The translations under genes and the position numbers were made by a program. Source: Chryseobacterium ureilyticum (GTDB lineage Bacteria > Bacteroidota > Bacteroidia > Flavobacteriales > Weeksellaceae). Taken from it: 64,000 nucleotides of DNA. This document shows, piece after piece, positions 1-9,192 of the stretch; position 1 is the stretch's first letter, and every line of letters begins with the position of its first letter. Under the pieces are notes generated by a model. The model was not told the DNA's origin. It worked only from the letters and a program-made list of their open reading frames with translations, and did not search any database. Where the stretch lies: NCBI RefSeq assembly GCF_900156735.1, contig NZ_FTOL01000006.1, positions 186,001 through 250,000 on the forward strand, read 5' to 3'.

Positions 1-300
1 AAGCCAATGAATGCTTCTTGTAAATGTGACAAGTGTTCTGGAAAAGCTGTAGTTTGGATGAAAGGTGATGAAGTCGTAAGAGTTACTGCCAGAAAAGACC
101 AGTGGGGTGAAGTTGAAGAATTCATCTGTGATACATGCCGTTTCGAAAGAAAATCATTATCAGACTGGAACATCGAAGGTCCTAGACACATCGACAGACA
201 TTCTGTAATTTCATTGAACCATTACGAAAAACCTAAGGATGAGCTAAGAGTTTTAGACAATCCAATGGCTAAGGAAATCAGTGAAAAAGACGAAAAATAA
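1..300 (+). CDS. nuoG: NADH-quinone oxidoreductase subunit G, C-terminal part (5' end outside window)
   Basis: The frame is open from base 1, so the gene starts upstream of the window; only the last 99 codons are seen. They carry a CKCDKC cluster and an ICDTC motif, the layout of the molybdopterin-oxidoreductase Fe4S4 domain that binds an iron-sulfur cluster in the peripheral arm of complex I. The protein ends about 70 residues after that domain. In Escherichia coli NuoG a large molybdopterin-fold domain follows instead, so this is the short form, as I recall it from other Bacteroidota. It lies directly upstream of nuoH in the same operon. The identification rests on the motif plus operon position. 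Confidence 0.85.
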   Translation, partial: KPMNASCKCDKCSGKAVVWMKGDEVVRVTARKDQWGEVEEFICDTCRFERKSLSDWNIEGPRHIDRHSVISLNHYEKPKDELRVLDNPMAKEISEKDEK

Positions 301-384
301 TTTTAATTAAAAGACATCAGATTTCAGACTCCAGACTTCAGACCATCTGATATCTAGCATCTGACATCTAAATATCTAAATAAA
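301..384. repeat. Degenerate inverted word repeat in the nuoG-nuoH spacer
   Basis: The left part repeats CAGA/TCAGA words and the right part repeats ATCTGA/ATCT words, their complements. The spacer could therefore fold in RNA as an imperfect stem inside the operon. No open reading frame is present. Confidence 0.5.
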
Positions 385-1449
385 ATGGATTTACTTACAT
401 TTAAACTTATACTTGTACTAGCACTTTTCCTGCTATCGTTAACGATCGCAGCCTACTCTACCTGGGCAGAAAGAAAAGTAGCCTCTATCATGCAGGATAG
501 AATTGGTCCTAACAGAGCTGGACCTTTCGGATTACTGCAACCTCTTGCTGACGGTGGAAAATTCTTCTTTAAGGAAGACTTTACGCCTGCCAATGCTGAA
601 AGATTCCTTTTCGTATTGGGACCGGCTTTAGTAATGTTTATTTCATTGATCACAGGAGCAGTTATTCCTTGGGGTAAAAGTTTAAATATTGCAGGTACTT
701 CTTTTGATCTTCAGGTTGCTAACATTGACGTTGGTGTACTTTTCATCATCGGAATGGCTTCCATCGGGGTTTACGGAATTATGATCGGAGGTTGGGCTTC
801 GAACAACAAATATTCACTATTAGGTGCTATCCGTGCTTCTTCTCAGATGATTTCTTACGAATTGGCAATGGGATTAGCACTTCTTTCTATTATTATGATG
901 GCTGGAAGTTTAGATTTGAAAGAAATCACTGAAAGTCAGACTCATGGGAAATTATGGGGAATTATTCCTTGGGTTTCAGGAATGAACTGGAATATTTTCT
1001 ATCAGCCGATCGCTTTCCTTGTATTCTTTGTAGCAGCTTTAGCTGAAACCAACAGACACCCGTTCGATTTACCTGAATGTGAATCTGAATTGGTAACAGG
1101 ATACTCTACAGAATACTCTTCCATGAAATTAGGTTTATATATGTTTGGGGAATACGTGAACATGTTTATTTCTAATGCTTTCATGGTAGTACTTTTCTTC
1201 GGAGGTTATAACTATCCTGGTATTGAATGGGTAACACAAAACTGGGGAGAAAACGTTGCAGGAATCTTAAGTATCGTAGCATTCTTAACGAAAACTGTAA
1301 TCGGAATTCTGATCTTCATGTGGATCAGATGGACGCTTCCAAGATTCAGATATGACCAGTTAATGCACTTAGGATGGAAAACATTAATTCCGATGGCATT
1401 GGTAAACCTATTAATTACAGGAGCTGTAATTTTAGCATTTGCAAACTAA
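385..1449 (+). CDS. nuoH: NADH-quinone oxidoreductase subunit H
   Basis: Membrane subunit of complex I (ND1 homologue) that joins the peripheral arm to the proton-pumping membrane arm and forms much of the quinone-binding chamber. The 354-residue length is usual. About eight hydrophobic segments are visible, along with the family motifs RIGPNRAGPFG near residue 40 and AETNRHPFDLPECESELVTG near residue 220, whose acidic residues face the quinone channel. The ATG at 385 gives a proper hydrophobic N-terminus (MDLLTFKLILVLALFLL). It is followed by nuoI after 57 bases. The chain is certain from sequence and operon order. Confidence 0.97.
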   Translation: MDLLTFKLILVLALFLLSLTIAAYSTWAERKVASIMQDRIGPNRAGPFGLLQPLADGGKFFFKEDFTPANAERFLFVLGPALVMFISLITGAVIPWGKSLNIAGTSFDLQVANIDVGVLFIIGMASIGVYGIMIGGWASNNKYSLLGAIRASSQMISYELAMGLALLSIIMMAGSLDLKEITESQTHGKLWGIIPWVSGMNWNIFYQPIAFLVFFVAALAETNRHPFDLPECESELVTGYSTEYSSMKLGLYMFGEYVNMFISNAFMVVLFFGGYNYPGIEWVTQNWGENVAGILSIVAFLTKTVIGILIFMWIRWTLPRFRYDQLMHLGWKTLIPMALVNLLITGAVILAFAN

Positions 1450-1506
1450 GAGATAAGAATATATTTTTAATGCTGGATACAAGTTCAGCCTAAAAAAATT
1501 AAATAA

Positions 1507-2064
1507 ATGAAACTTACAAACAGATCAAAAGTTGTTTCCAATAAAGAAATGACCCTTGCTGAAAAAATCTATCTTCCTGCGATCTTTACCGGGATGGGGA
1601 TTACATTTAAGCATGCTGTAAGAACCGTGATAAAAGGTGCTCCCGCAGTATATTCGTATCCGGAAGTACAGAAACCAAGAACTACCATCTGGAGAGGTCA
1701 GCACGTTTTGAAAAGAGACGAAGAAGGCAGAGAAAGATGTACAGCTTGCGGACTTTGTGCGGTAGCTTGTCCTGCAGAAGCCATTACGATGACTGCTGCT
1801 GAAAGAACTAAAGAGGAAAGAGGACTTTACAGAGAAGAAAAATATGCTTCAGTATATGAAATCAATATGCTAAGATGTATTTTCTGCGGAATGTGTGAAG
1901 AAGCTTGTCCTAAATCTGCCATCTATCTTACAGACAGATTGGTAGACGTAGAAACCAACAGAGGCTCTTTCATCTATGGAAAAGATAAATTAGTTGAAAA
2001 AATAAATGAAAGGATTGACATCACAACAAGACAATCCGAGAAACAAAAAAATGCGGTAAAATAA
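1507..2064 (+). CDS. nuoI: NADH-quinone oxidoreductase subunit I, 2x[4Fe-4S] ferredoxin-type
   Basis: Peripheral-arm subunit of complex I holding clusters N6a and N6b, which pass electrons towards N2 and quinone. Two complete CxxCxxCxxxCP motifs are visible, CTACGLCAVACP near residue 78 and CIFCGMCEEACP near residue 121. The 185 residues match the family, with a short charged tail. Its stop overlaps the nuoJ start by one base (TAATG), a sign of coupled translation. No cluster ligand is missing. Confidence 0.97.
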   Translation: MKLTNRSKVVSNKEMTLAEKIYLPAIFTGMGITFKHAVRTVIKGAPAVYSYPEVQKPRTTIWRGQHVLKRDEEGRERCTACGLCAVACPAEAITMTAAERTKEERGLYREEKYASVYEINMLRCIFCGMCEEACPKSAIYLTDRLVDVETNRGSFIYGKDKLVEKINERIDITTRQSEKQKNAVK

Positions 2065-2561
2065 TGGATCAGTTTTTATTTTTCTTGGTGGCGTTTTTAG
2101 CAGTGTCAAGTGCAGTATACTTTGTATTTGCAAAAAATCCTCTTTATGCTATTTTGTCATTAATTGTTACGATGTTTTCAATTGCCGGAATGTATATTCT
2201 TTTGAATGCTCAGTTCCTTGCAATTATCCAGATTATAGTTTACGCAGGTGCCATCATGGTACTTTTCCTTTACATCCTTATGATGCTTAACCTTAATAAA
2301 GAAGACGAAAGTAAGAAGGGAAATACTTTAAAATTTGTTGGAGTATTTACTGCAGGGCTTCTTTTAATAGGTGTATTAGGAGTATTCAGAGGTGTGAAAG
2401 ACAACCATATTGTAGTGGAAAATGTAGACAGAGGTGTAGGTCTTACTAAAAACCTTGGTAGACTTTTGTTTAATGAATATGTTTTGCCGTTTGAGCTTGC
2501 TTCCATCCTAATTTTGGCAGGTATTGTGGGCGCGGTATTAATCGGTAAAAAAGATTTATAA
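2064..2561 (+). CDS. nuoJ: NADH-quinone oxidoreductase subunit J
   Basis: Membrane subunit of complex I (ND6 homologue) with five predicted hydrophobic segments. The signature around residues 50-75 (AQFLAIIQIIVYAGAIMVL) corresponds to the third helix, which contains the pi-bulge involved in coupling. The length of 165 residues is typical. The start codon overlaps the nuoI stop, and nuoK starts four bases after this stop, so all three are translated from one transcript. Confidence 0.96.
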   Translation: MDQFLFFLVAFLAVSSAVYFVFAKNPLYAILSLIVTMFSIAGMYILLNAQFLAIIQIIVYAGAIMVLFLYILMMLNLNKEDESKKGNTLKFVGVFTAGLLLIGVLGVFRGVKDNHIVVENVDRGVGLTKNLGRLLFNEYVLPFELASILILAGIVGAVLIGKKDL

Positions 2562-2565
2562 AATT

Positions 2566-2895
2566 ATGGGAGAAGTAAATACATTTATACAAAGCATCCC
2601 TTTGGATTACTTCATTATCCTTTGTTCAGTATTATTCTGCTTAGGAGTGATGGGAGTATTGCTTAGAAAAAATGCTATTGTGATTCTGGGCTGTGTAGAG
2701 CTTATGCTGAATTCTGTAAACCTTTTATTGGCAGCTTTTTCAGCGTATAAAGGCAACGGCGACGGACAACTTTTAGTTTTCTTCATTATGGTGGTAGCTG
2801 CTGCTGAAGTAGCAGTAGGATTGGCAATTATTGCTATGCTATATAGAAACACCCGTTCTGTAGATGTGAGTATATTTAATAAATTAAGAGGATAA
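2566..2895 (+). CDS. nuoK: NADH-quinone oxidoreductase subunit K
   Basis: Small three-helix membrane subunit of complex I (ND4L homologue). Two membrane-embedded glutamates characteristic of the proton path are present, in GCVELMLNSVNLLL and in VAAAEVAVGLAI. It has 109 residues, slightly longer than the roughly 100 of the family because of an N-terminal extension (MGEVNTFIQSIPLDY). Spacing to nuoJ and nuoL is four and two bases. Confidence 0.97.
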   Translation: MGEVNTFIQSIPLDYFIILCSVLFCLGVMGVLLRKNAIVILGCVELMLNSVNLLLAAFSAYKGNGDGQLLVFFIMVVAAAEVAVGLAIIAMLYRNTRSVDVSIFNKLRG

Positions 2896-2897
2896 GA

Positions 2898-4811
2898 ATG
2901 GAGAATTTAGTATATGCAATAGTACTTTTACCACTTTTAGGGTTTCTTATTAACGGTTTATTCGGGAAAAATCTTCCAAAAATATTGGTAGGTTCTTTAG
3001 CTACGGCAATGGTTTTCGGATCTTTCTGTATCGCTGTAAGTCTTTTCATGAATTTCAATTCTGAAAGCCAGCCTGTAATCGTAAAAGCTTTTGAATGGTT
3101 TAGAGTAAATGGTATTCAAATTAATTTTGGATTTCAAATTGATCAGCTTTCTTTAATGATGGTAATGATCATCACGGGTATCGGTTCACTGATCCACTTA
3201 TACTCTATCGGATATATGAGTCATGACAAAGGATTCTATAAGTTCTTTACTTACCTGAATCTTTTCATCTTCTCGATGTTACTTTTAGTGATGGGAAGCA
3301 ACTACCTTATCCTATTCATCGGATGGGAAGGTGTAGGTCTTTGTTCTTACCTGTTGATCGGATTCTGGTATACCAACGAAGAATACGGTAAAGCAGCAAG
3401 AAAAGCTTTCATCATGAACAGAATTGGTGACCTTGCGTTATTGATCGGTATCTTTATGATCGCTTCTCAAACTAACGCTGTAGATTACCTTTCAGTAGCT
3501 GAAAACGCTTCAAAATTTGAATTAGACGGAACAGTGATCATCTTTATCACAGCGAGTTTGTTCATCGGTGCTACCGGTAAATCTGCTCAGGTTCCATTAT
3601 ATACTTGGTTACCGGATGCAATGGCGGGACCAACTCCTGTTTCTGCGTTAATTCACGCGGCAACGATGGTAACAGCTGGTATCTATTTAGTAGTAAGATC
3701 TAACTTCTTATTTACTTTAGCTCCAACTGTACAGGGAGGAATTTTATTCATCGGATTCTTAACCGCAGCTTTAGCAGGATTCTACGCATTACGTCAGAAC
3801 GATATCAAAAAAGTATTGGCATACTCTACAGTTTCACAGCTTGGATTTATGTTCATCGCTTTAGGATTGGGAGCTTATACAACAGCAATGTTCCACGTAA
3901 TGACACACGCTTTCTTCAAAGCATTATTATTCTTAGGTGCAGGTTCTGTAATCCACGCTATGAGCAACGAACAGGATATGCGTTTCATGGGAGGTCTTAA
4001 AAAATATATTCCTCTTACGCACGCAACATTCCTTATAGGGACATTAGCAATCTCAGGTTTCCCTCTTTTATCGGGGATGATCTCTAAAGACGAAATTTTA
4101 GTAGCAGCTTTCGCTAAAAATCCAATCTATTGGGTAATCTTATTTGTTTTAGCGGCAATGACTGCAACATATATGTTCAGATTATACTACCTGACTTTCC
4201 ACGGAGAGTTCAGAGGTACTGAAGAACAAAAACACCACTTACATGAAAGCCCATCTAATATGACATTACCATTGATCGTATTGGCAATCCTTTCTGTAGT
4301 TGGAGGTTTTATTAACTTACCACACTTCATCGGTCACGGGCACTATGCTAAACTGATGGAATGGTTAAAGCCTGTTCTTACAGAACAAAGCTACAGCCAG
4401 ATGGAAGCTACTCTTTCAGGAGTACCTTTCAATACTGAAATGATCTTATTAGCAGCTACAGTGATTATGTTTTTCTCTGTATGGTTCATCGTTAGAAATA
4501 CTTATGTAAGTAAGAAGAAGATGGCTATTGCAGAAGAAAACTATACCGGATGGGAAAAGCTTTCTGCTAAGAAATTGTACGTTGACGAACTTTACAACGC
4601 ATTGATTGTAAAAACTGTTGAAGGATTAGGACGCGGAGGAAAAATGTTTGATAAGGGTATCTTAGACCGTTTTGTAAACTTTGTAGGTGATGGTGCTGAA
4701 GACAGCGGAAAAGCTATGAAGCGTGTACAGAACGGAAATGTAGAGACGTATATTCTTATCATGTCTTTAGCTGTGGGAATTATATTAATTGTTAACTTTT
4801 TATTACAATAA
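2898..4811 (+). CDS. nuoL: NADH-quinone oxidoreductase subunit L
   Basis: Largest antiporter-like membrane subunit of complex I, a proton-pumping unit with the long lateral helix at its C-terminus. The 637 residues carry the N-terminal LLPLLGFLINGLFG segment, the proton-antiporter core with GWEGVGLCSYLLIGFW near residue 143 (key Glu), ATGKSAQVPLYTWLPDAMAG near residue 226 (key Lys) and THAFFKALLFLGAGSVIHAM near residue 338. The order and length are normal. nuoM starts two bases after its stop. Confidence 0.97.
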   Translation: MENLVYAIVLLPLLGFLINGLFGKNLPKILVGSLATAMVFGSFCIAVSLFMNFNSESQPVIVKAFEWFRVNGIQINFGFQIDQLSLMMVMIITGIGSLIHLYSIGYMSHDKGFYKFFTYLNLFIFSMLLLVMGSNYLILFIGWEGVGLCSYLLIGFWYTNEEYGKAARKAFIMNRIGDLALLIGIFMIASQTNAVDYLSVAENASKFELDGTVIIFITASLFIGATGKSAQVPLYTWLPDAMAGPTPVSALIHAATMVTAGIYLVVRSNFLFTLAPTVQGGILFIGFLTAALAGFYALRQNDIKKVLAYSTVSQLGFMFIALGLGAYTTAMFHVMTHAFFKALLFLGAGSVIHAMSNEQDMRFMGGLKKYIPLTHATFLIGTLAISGFPLLSGMISKDEILVAAFAKNPIYWVILFVLAAMTATYMFRLYYLTFHGEFRGTEEQKHHLHESPSNMTLPLIVLAILSVVGGFINLPHFIGHGHYAKLMEWLKPVLTEQSYSQMEATLSGVPFNTEMILLAATVIMFFSVWFIVRNTYVSKKKMAIAEENYTGWEKLSAKKLYVDELYNALIVKTVEGLGRGGKMFDKGILDRFVNFVGDGAEDSGKAMKRVQNGNVETYILIMSLAVGIILIVNFLLQ

Positions 4812-4813
4812 TA

Positions 4814-6307
4814 ATGTCTTGTTTATTATTAACATTATTACTATTACCTCTAGTAGGTTCGGGATTAGTTTTTGCATGGAAGAGTAATTCCAGCAAATAT
4901 TTGGCACTGGGAATTGCATTGATTCAAATGCTTATTACCTTCTACATTCTGGCAGATTTCGATTTTGCTCCGACTGTAGACAGCGTATTACAGCACGAGA
5001 TTAATTATCCTTGGTCACAATTCATGAAGAGCTCTCTTCACTTCGGTATCGATGGAATGAGCATGCTTCTTTTATTGCTGACTAACATTTTAGCGCCAAT
5101 CATCATTTTATCTTCCTTCAACGAAAGTGTAAACTACAGAAATACATTCTACGGACTGATTCTGTTGATGCAATTCGGTCTTGTAGGAGTATTTACTTCT
5201 TTAGACGGATTATTGTTCTACATTTTCTGGGAAGTAACTTTGATTCCAATTTGGTTTATTGCCGGACTTTGGGGACAAGAGAATAAAAGGTTTGAATTCA
5301 CTACGAAATTCTTCGTATATACATTCGTAGGATCTTTATTTATGTTAGCCGGATTGATCTATGTGTACAACCACTCTGCATCATTCGCTTTAACAGATCT
5401 TTACAATGCACAACTGAATGAAGTACAACAGACTGTGGTATTCTGGTTCATTTTCTTTGCTTTTGCAGTGAAATTACCAGTATTTCCTTTCCATACCTGG
5501 CAGCCTGATACCTATACCTACTCTCCTACTCAAGGATCGATGTTGTTATCTGGTATCATGCTTAAAATGGCGGTATACGGTGTAATGCGTTATTTACTTC
5601 CAATCACACCACTTCCGATTGCTGGAATTTCAGGACAAATTGTAATTATCCTTGCTATTGTGGGAATTGTTCACGGAGCATTGATCGCGATCATCCAGTC
5701 TGATATGAAGAGAATCATAGCTTATTCATCTTTCTCTCACGTAGGATTGATGGTAGCGGGTATCTTCGCTTCTGCAGTAGTTACTTTAAGAGGGACTTTC
5801 AATGTAGAAGGTGCTGAAGGAGCTTTGGTACAGACTTTCGCTCACGGTATCAACGTAGTAGGATTATTCTACTGTTGTGATATTTTATACAAGAGATTTA
5901 AATCAAGAGACATCAGACAAATGGGTGGTTTAGCTAAAGTAGCGCCTAAGTTTGCCGTGTTGTTCCTGATTATTATATTAGGTTCAATGGGAGTTCCATT
6001 GACGAATGGATTCATCGGAGAATTTATCTTGTTGAAAGCAGTATATGACTTCAACGGAACAGCAGCAGTAATTGCTGGTCTTACGATTATTCTTGCAGCT
6101 GTTTACTTATTGAGATTCTACGGAAAAGCAATGTTCGGAGAAGGAAATGCAGAAGTATTAAGTACAGCAAAAGATTTATCAGGTGTAGAATTTTCTGTAT
6201 TGGCAAGTTTAGCGGTTTTTGTGATCTTACTTGGTATTTTTCCACAACCGGTAATCGATATGATAGGTAGTTCAGTGAAGTTTATCTACACAGCGATGGC
6301 TAACTAA
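4814..6307 (+). CDS. nuoM: NADH-quinone oxidoreductase subunit M
   Basis: Antiporter-like proton-pumping membrane subunit of complex I (ND4 homologue), 497 residues. The essential glutamate lies in YIFWEVTLIPIWFIAG near residue 140, the lysine in FAVKLPVFPFHTWQPDTYTY near residue 220, and the conserved histidine region in AYSSFSHVGLMVAG. The N-terminus (MSCLLLTLLLLPLVGSG) is a normal first helix. It is separated from nuoN by an unusual 161-base low-complexity spacer, whereas the preceding joints are only a few bases. Confidence 0.96.
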   Translation: MSCLLLTLLLLPLVGSGLVFAWKSNSSKYLALGIALIQMLITFYILADFDFAPTVDSVLQHEINYPWSQFMKSSLHFGIDGMSMLLLLLTNILAPIIILSSFNESVNYRNTFYGLILLMQFGLVGVFTSLDGLLFYIFWEVTLIPIWFIAGLWGQENKRFEFTTKFFVYTFVGSLFMLAGLIYVYNHSASFALTDLYNAQLNEVQQTVVFWFIFFAFAVKLPVFPFHTWQPDTYTYSPTQGSMLLSGIMLKMAVYGVMRYLLPITPLPIAGISGQIVIILAIVGIVHGALIAIIQSDMKRIIAYSSFSHVGLMVAGIFASAVVTLRGTFNVEGAEGALVQTFAHGINVVGLFYCCDILYKRFKSRDIRQMGGLAKVAPKFAVLFLIIILGSMGVPLTNGFIGEFILLKAVYDFNGTAAVIAGLTIILAAVYLLRFYGKAMFGEGNAEVLSTAKDLSGVEFSVLASLAVFVILLGIFPQPVIDMIGSSVKFIYTAMAN

Positions 6308-6468
6308 AAAATTAAAAGATTTAAAAATTAAAAAAATAAGAGATTAAAAGAGACAAAGAATAAAGAGAAAAGAACAAAGACTTTAAGATCCGGCTTTCGG
6401 ATATTATTCAAACTTTCAATTTTCAACTTTATATTTTCAATTAAAATCTCACATCTCAAATCTATATT
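6308..6468. repeat. Low-complexity purine/pyrimidine-skewed spacer between nuoM and nuoN
   Basis: The first half is almost all A and G on the plus strand (runs such as aaaattaaaagattt and agagacaaagaataaag). The second half is rich in T and C (tttcaattttcaacttt, aaatctcacatctcaaatct). The halves are loosely complementary. No reading frame or promoter match was found in it. Confidence 0.45.
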
Positions 6469-7848
6469 ATGAGTGTTTTAATTATTGTTTTCCTAACGGC
6501 AGTTATTGCGTTATTTTCAGGAGTTTTTGAACAAGGAAAATTCGCAAGATACATTGGGATTTTGGGTTTAATCATCGCATTGTATGTAAGCTTTATGCCT
6601 GAATGTTCGTTCTTCGATCAATACAAGCATATGTATGAATATAGTGCTAATACTGCATTATTCACCAAATTAGCCATTGTAACAACCTTATTGTTGTTCT
6701 TCCTGGGAGGTTTTGCATTCAGCAATCACAGAAGCCACCAGTCAGAATTATATGCATTGATGCTATTTGCATTAGTAGGAGGAATTGTTCTTTTCGGATA
6801 CCAGAACTTGGTAACAATGTTCTTAGGTGTTGAGATCCTTTCTATTCCTTTATATGTAATGGCTGGTGCCAACAAAACTGATCTAAGATCAAACGAAGCT
6901 TCAATCAAATATTTCTTAATGGGTGCATTCGCGACAGGTTTTTTACTTTTCGGGATCGCGTTCATCTATGGAAGTGCAGGAACCTTCGATTTATATAGAA
7001 TCCATGACTTTGGAGTAGCAAATACAGGGAATGTAATGTTCATCCTAGGAGTATTATTAATCCTTTGTGCATTGGCTTTCAAAGTTGCATTAGCGCCTTT
7101 CCACATGTGGAGCCCTGATGTATATGCAGGTTCACCTTCATTGATCACGGCTTTCATGGCAAGTGTTGTAAAAATTTCAGGTTTCTTTGCATTGTTCAGA
7201 TTAATGACAATCGGATTTGCCGGAGTTACTCACGAGTGGATCAATGTTCTTGGAGTATTCTTAATCATTACTTTATTATTGGCAAACGTTATGGGTCTTG
7301 CTCAGACAAATGCAAAAAGAATGCTTGCTTACTCTTCAGTATCTCACGCTGGATACATTGGATTGGTATTCTTCGGAATGACAAGCCTTTCTACTTATAA
7401 CTTAGCGTTTTATTTATTCGCTTATTCTTTATCTACAGTAGGAGTTTTCATGTGTCTGATCTGGGTAGAGAAATTAAAAAGAGAAACTTCTTTCGGAGCC
7501 TTCAAAGGATTGGCAAAAACAGAACCTTTATTGGCAACAGCGGCGGCAATCTCTATGCTTTCAATGGCAGGAGTTCCATTAACAGCTGGTTTCATGGGTA
7601 AATTTGCTTTATTCTCCCAGGCAATGAACGGAGCAGCTTTCCTTGTATTGGTAGCAGTATTAGGTTCAGCTTTATCTATTGCTTACTATTTGAGACTGAT
7701 CATTGCAATGTTCTTCTTTAAAGAATCAACATTCAAATCATCTGAAAAAGTAACCCTTACTTACAACATCATTGCAGTAGTGGTGATCGTACTGATCATT
7801 ATCCTGGGAATCTTCCCGGATCTGTTTGCAAGAATGTTCGGACTGTAA
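6469..7848 (+). CDS. nuoN: NADH-quinone oxidoreductase subunit N
   Basis: Third antiporter-like subunit of complex I (ND2 homologue), 459 residues, last gene of the operon. The conserved glutamate is in FLGVEILSIPLYVMAG near residue 124, the lysine in FKVALAPFHMWSPDVYAGSP near residue 204, and the helix motif in MLAYSSVSHAGYIGLVFFG. All are intact. It is followed within 25 bases by a strong hairpin terminator, which closes the nuo transcript. Confidence 0.97.
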   Translation: MSVLIIVFLTAVIALFSGVFEQGKFARYIGILGLIIALYVSFMPECSFFDQYKHMYEYSANTALFTKLAIVTTLLLFFLGGFAFSNHRSHQSELYALMLFALVGGIVLFGYQNLVTMFLGVEILSIPLYVMAGANKTDLRSNEASIKYFLMGAFATGFLLFGIAFIYGSAGTFDLYRIHDFGVANTGNVMFILGVLLILCALAFKVALAPFHMWSPDVYAGSPSLITAFMASVVKISGFFALFRLMTIGFAGVTHEWINVLGVFLIITLLLANVMGLAQTNAKRMLAYSSVSHAGYIGLVFFGMTSLSTYNLAFYLFAYSLSTVGVFMCLIWVEKLKRETSFGAFKGLAKTEPLLATAAAISMLSMAGVPLTAGFMGKFALFSQAMNGAAFLVLVAVLGSALSIAYYLRLIIAMFFFKESTFKSSEKVTLTYNIIAVVVIVLIIILGIFPDLFARMFGL

Positions 7849-7868
7849 AAAGTTATCCACACAATATT

Positions 7869-7903
7869 AAAAACCTTTCAGAATTCTGGAAGGTTTTTTT
7901 GTG
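7869..7903 (+). terminator. Rho-independent terminator of the nuo operon
   Basis: Near-perfect palindrome AAACCTTTCAGAATTCTGG with its complement, followed by a run of seven T. It starts about 20 bases after the nuoN stop. Confidence 0.85.
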
Positions 7904-7935
7904 TTTGAACTAAGTATATCCAAAGTATGAAATTA

Positions 7936-7998
7936 CTCCCTGATTTCAGGGATAATCGCTTTATTAATAAACCTTTCACATGATTTGGAAGGTTTTTC
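7936..7998 (+). terminator. Second hairpin group resembling the nuo terminator
   Basis: A small hairpin (CCCTGATTTCAGGG, 7938-7951) is followed by AAACCTTTC ... GGAAGGTTTTT (7969-7997). The stem words match those of the terminator 100 bases upstream, so this may be a decayed duplicate acting as a backup stop ahead of the accessory island. Confidence 0.5.
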
Positions 7999-8072
7999 TG
8001 TGGGATTTTTATAAATTACGTACGGGAAACTTTCTCAGTATTTTAAACAATAATCATTAATAACCAAATCAC

Positions 8073-9152
8073 ATGATTACTTATATGACTCTTCCGGGCG
8101 ATACGTTGGAAAAGATTGCTTCGGATCTTAAAGTAGAGAACCCTGACTACCTCAGAAAGTTCCACAACAAGCACTGTGCTGTATACGACAGACTTGTAGA
8201 ACCTATAAAACTAAAATCCGGGACGCTCCTTTTGATTCCTTTTGGTAAAGAGATCAGTAAATTGAATAAAGAGATCAATGAAAACGGAGACAGTCTGTAC
8301 TTCCATCCCCCACAAGGAAAAATCACATTTCCTATTCCTTTATTGTCTGGTATCTATAATATCAGACATCAAAAACTACAGGATGGTGAAATACTATCCA
8401 GCTATCAGTATCAGACAGAGTTGAAATATCTGAGAGCTGAAAAAGATGATCATTTTCTTTCATTACAGATTTTTGGGTCCAGAAAAGACGGAATAGAATC
8501 AGATTCTAAAGTTGCCAGCCTTGCTAAAGCCTGTGCTGCCCTACTCTTTCCCGTAGAAATAAAAGTAAATACAACAGGAAAACTGGCAGATGTAAAATTC
8601 TTTCATCCGGAATCAGTGATCAAAAATGAATTGGAAGCTTTGAAAAAATACTTTACAGATGACCTTTCAGCAGCCTATGTCGATCAGGTAAAAGCAAAAA
8701 TTGAAAATAATGATCATATTACAAATAGCATTCAACATACATTACCGGTTCAGTTTCTTTTCGGGTCTTTCTACAGAGCAAAATATAAAGACTGGACAGA
8801 TTCTGAAGCCTATCAGGAATTTCTTCCATGGCTATCCAACGCCTCTCCTATTCGTTTTGAACTCTATAACCGTATTTTCCCGAAAGACCAGAACAGTAAT
8901 GATGATGTTTTAAAAATTGTACAAACCGGAACTAGCTGTGATTATCGGGATCTTAATCAGCTTTATGATAAAAACCATGATTATTACGAAGAATCATTGG
9001 TTAGAAACAATCCGATTGCCTGTCGTCACGAAGCTGAATATATTTTTGACAGGACCAATTTAATGATTCAAAAAGTTACGGGAAATTTCGAACTACTGAT
9101 TGGTGATGTAACAGAAAATGAAGTTTTTATAATGGAAAAGCAATTAAAATAA
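8073..9152 (+). CDS. LysM-domain protein, candidate baseplate/spike adaptor of a contractile injection module
   Basis: 359 residues without a signal peptide. Residues 3-56 resemble a LysM fold: YMTLPGDTLEKIASDLKV at the start and KLKSGTLLLIPF at the end, matching the YtVqpGDTL..IP pattern. The rest (about 80-359) is not recognised. LysM proteins without export signals sit next to spike-tip genes in injection systems, where they join tail tube and baseplate (Afp7- or gp53-like). Here the next gene encodes a PAAR-like DUF4280 protein and the one after it a peptidoglycan-hydrolase effector. Role by context is inference; the LysM call is moderate and the gene itself certain. Confidence 0.7.
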   Translation: MITYMTLPGDTLEKIASDLKVENPDYLRKFHNKHCAVYDRLVEPIKLKSGTLLLIPFGKEISKLNKEINENGDSLYFHPPQGKITFPIPLLSGIYNIRHQKLQDGEILSSYQYQTELKYLRAEKDDHFLSLQIFGSRKDGIESDSKVASLAKACAALLFPVEIKVNTTGKLADVKFFHPESVIKNELEALKKYFTDDLSAAYVDQVKAKIENNDHITNSIQHTLPVQFLFGSFYRAKYKDWTDSEAYQEFLPWLSNASPIRFELYNRIFPKDQNSNDDVLKIVQTGTSCDYRDLNQLYDKNHDYYEESLVRNNPIACRHEAEYIFDRTNLMIQKVTGNFELLIGDVTENEVFIMEKQLK

Positions 9153-9192
9153 ATTAGTATCTTTGGAGCAACACCAATAAAAAACGCAAAAT

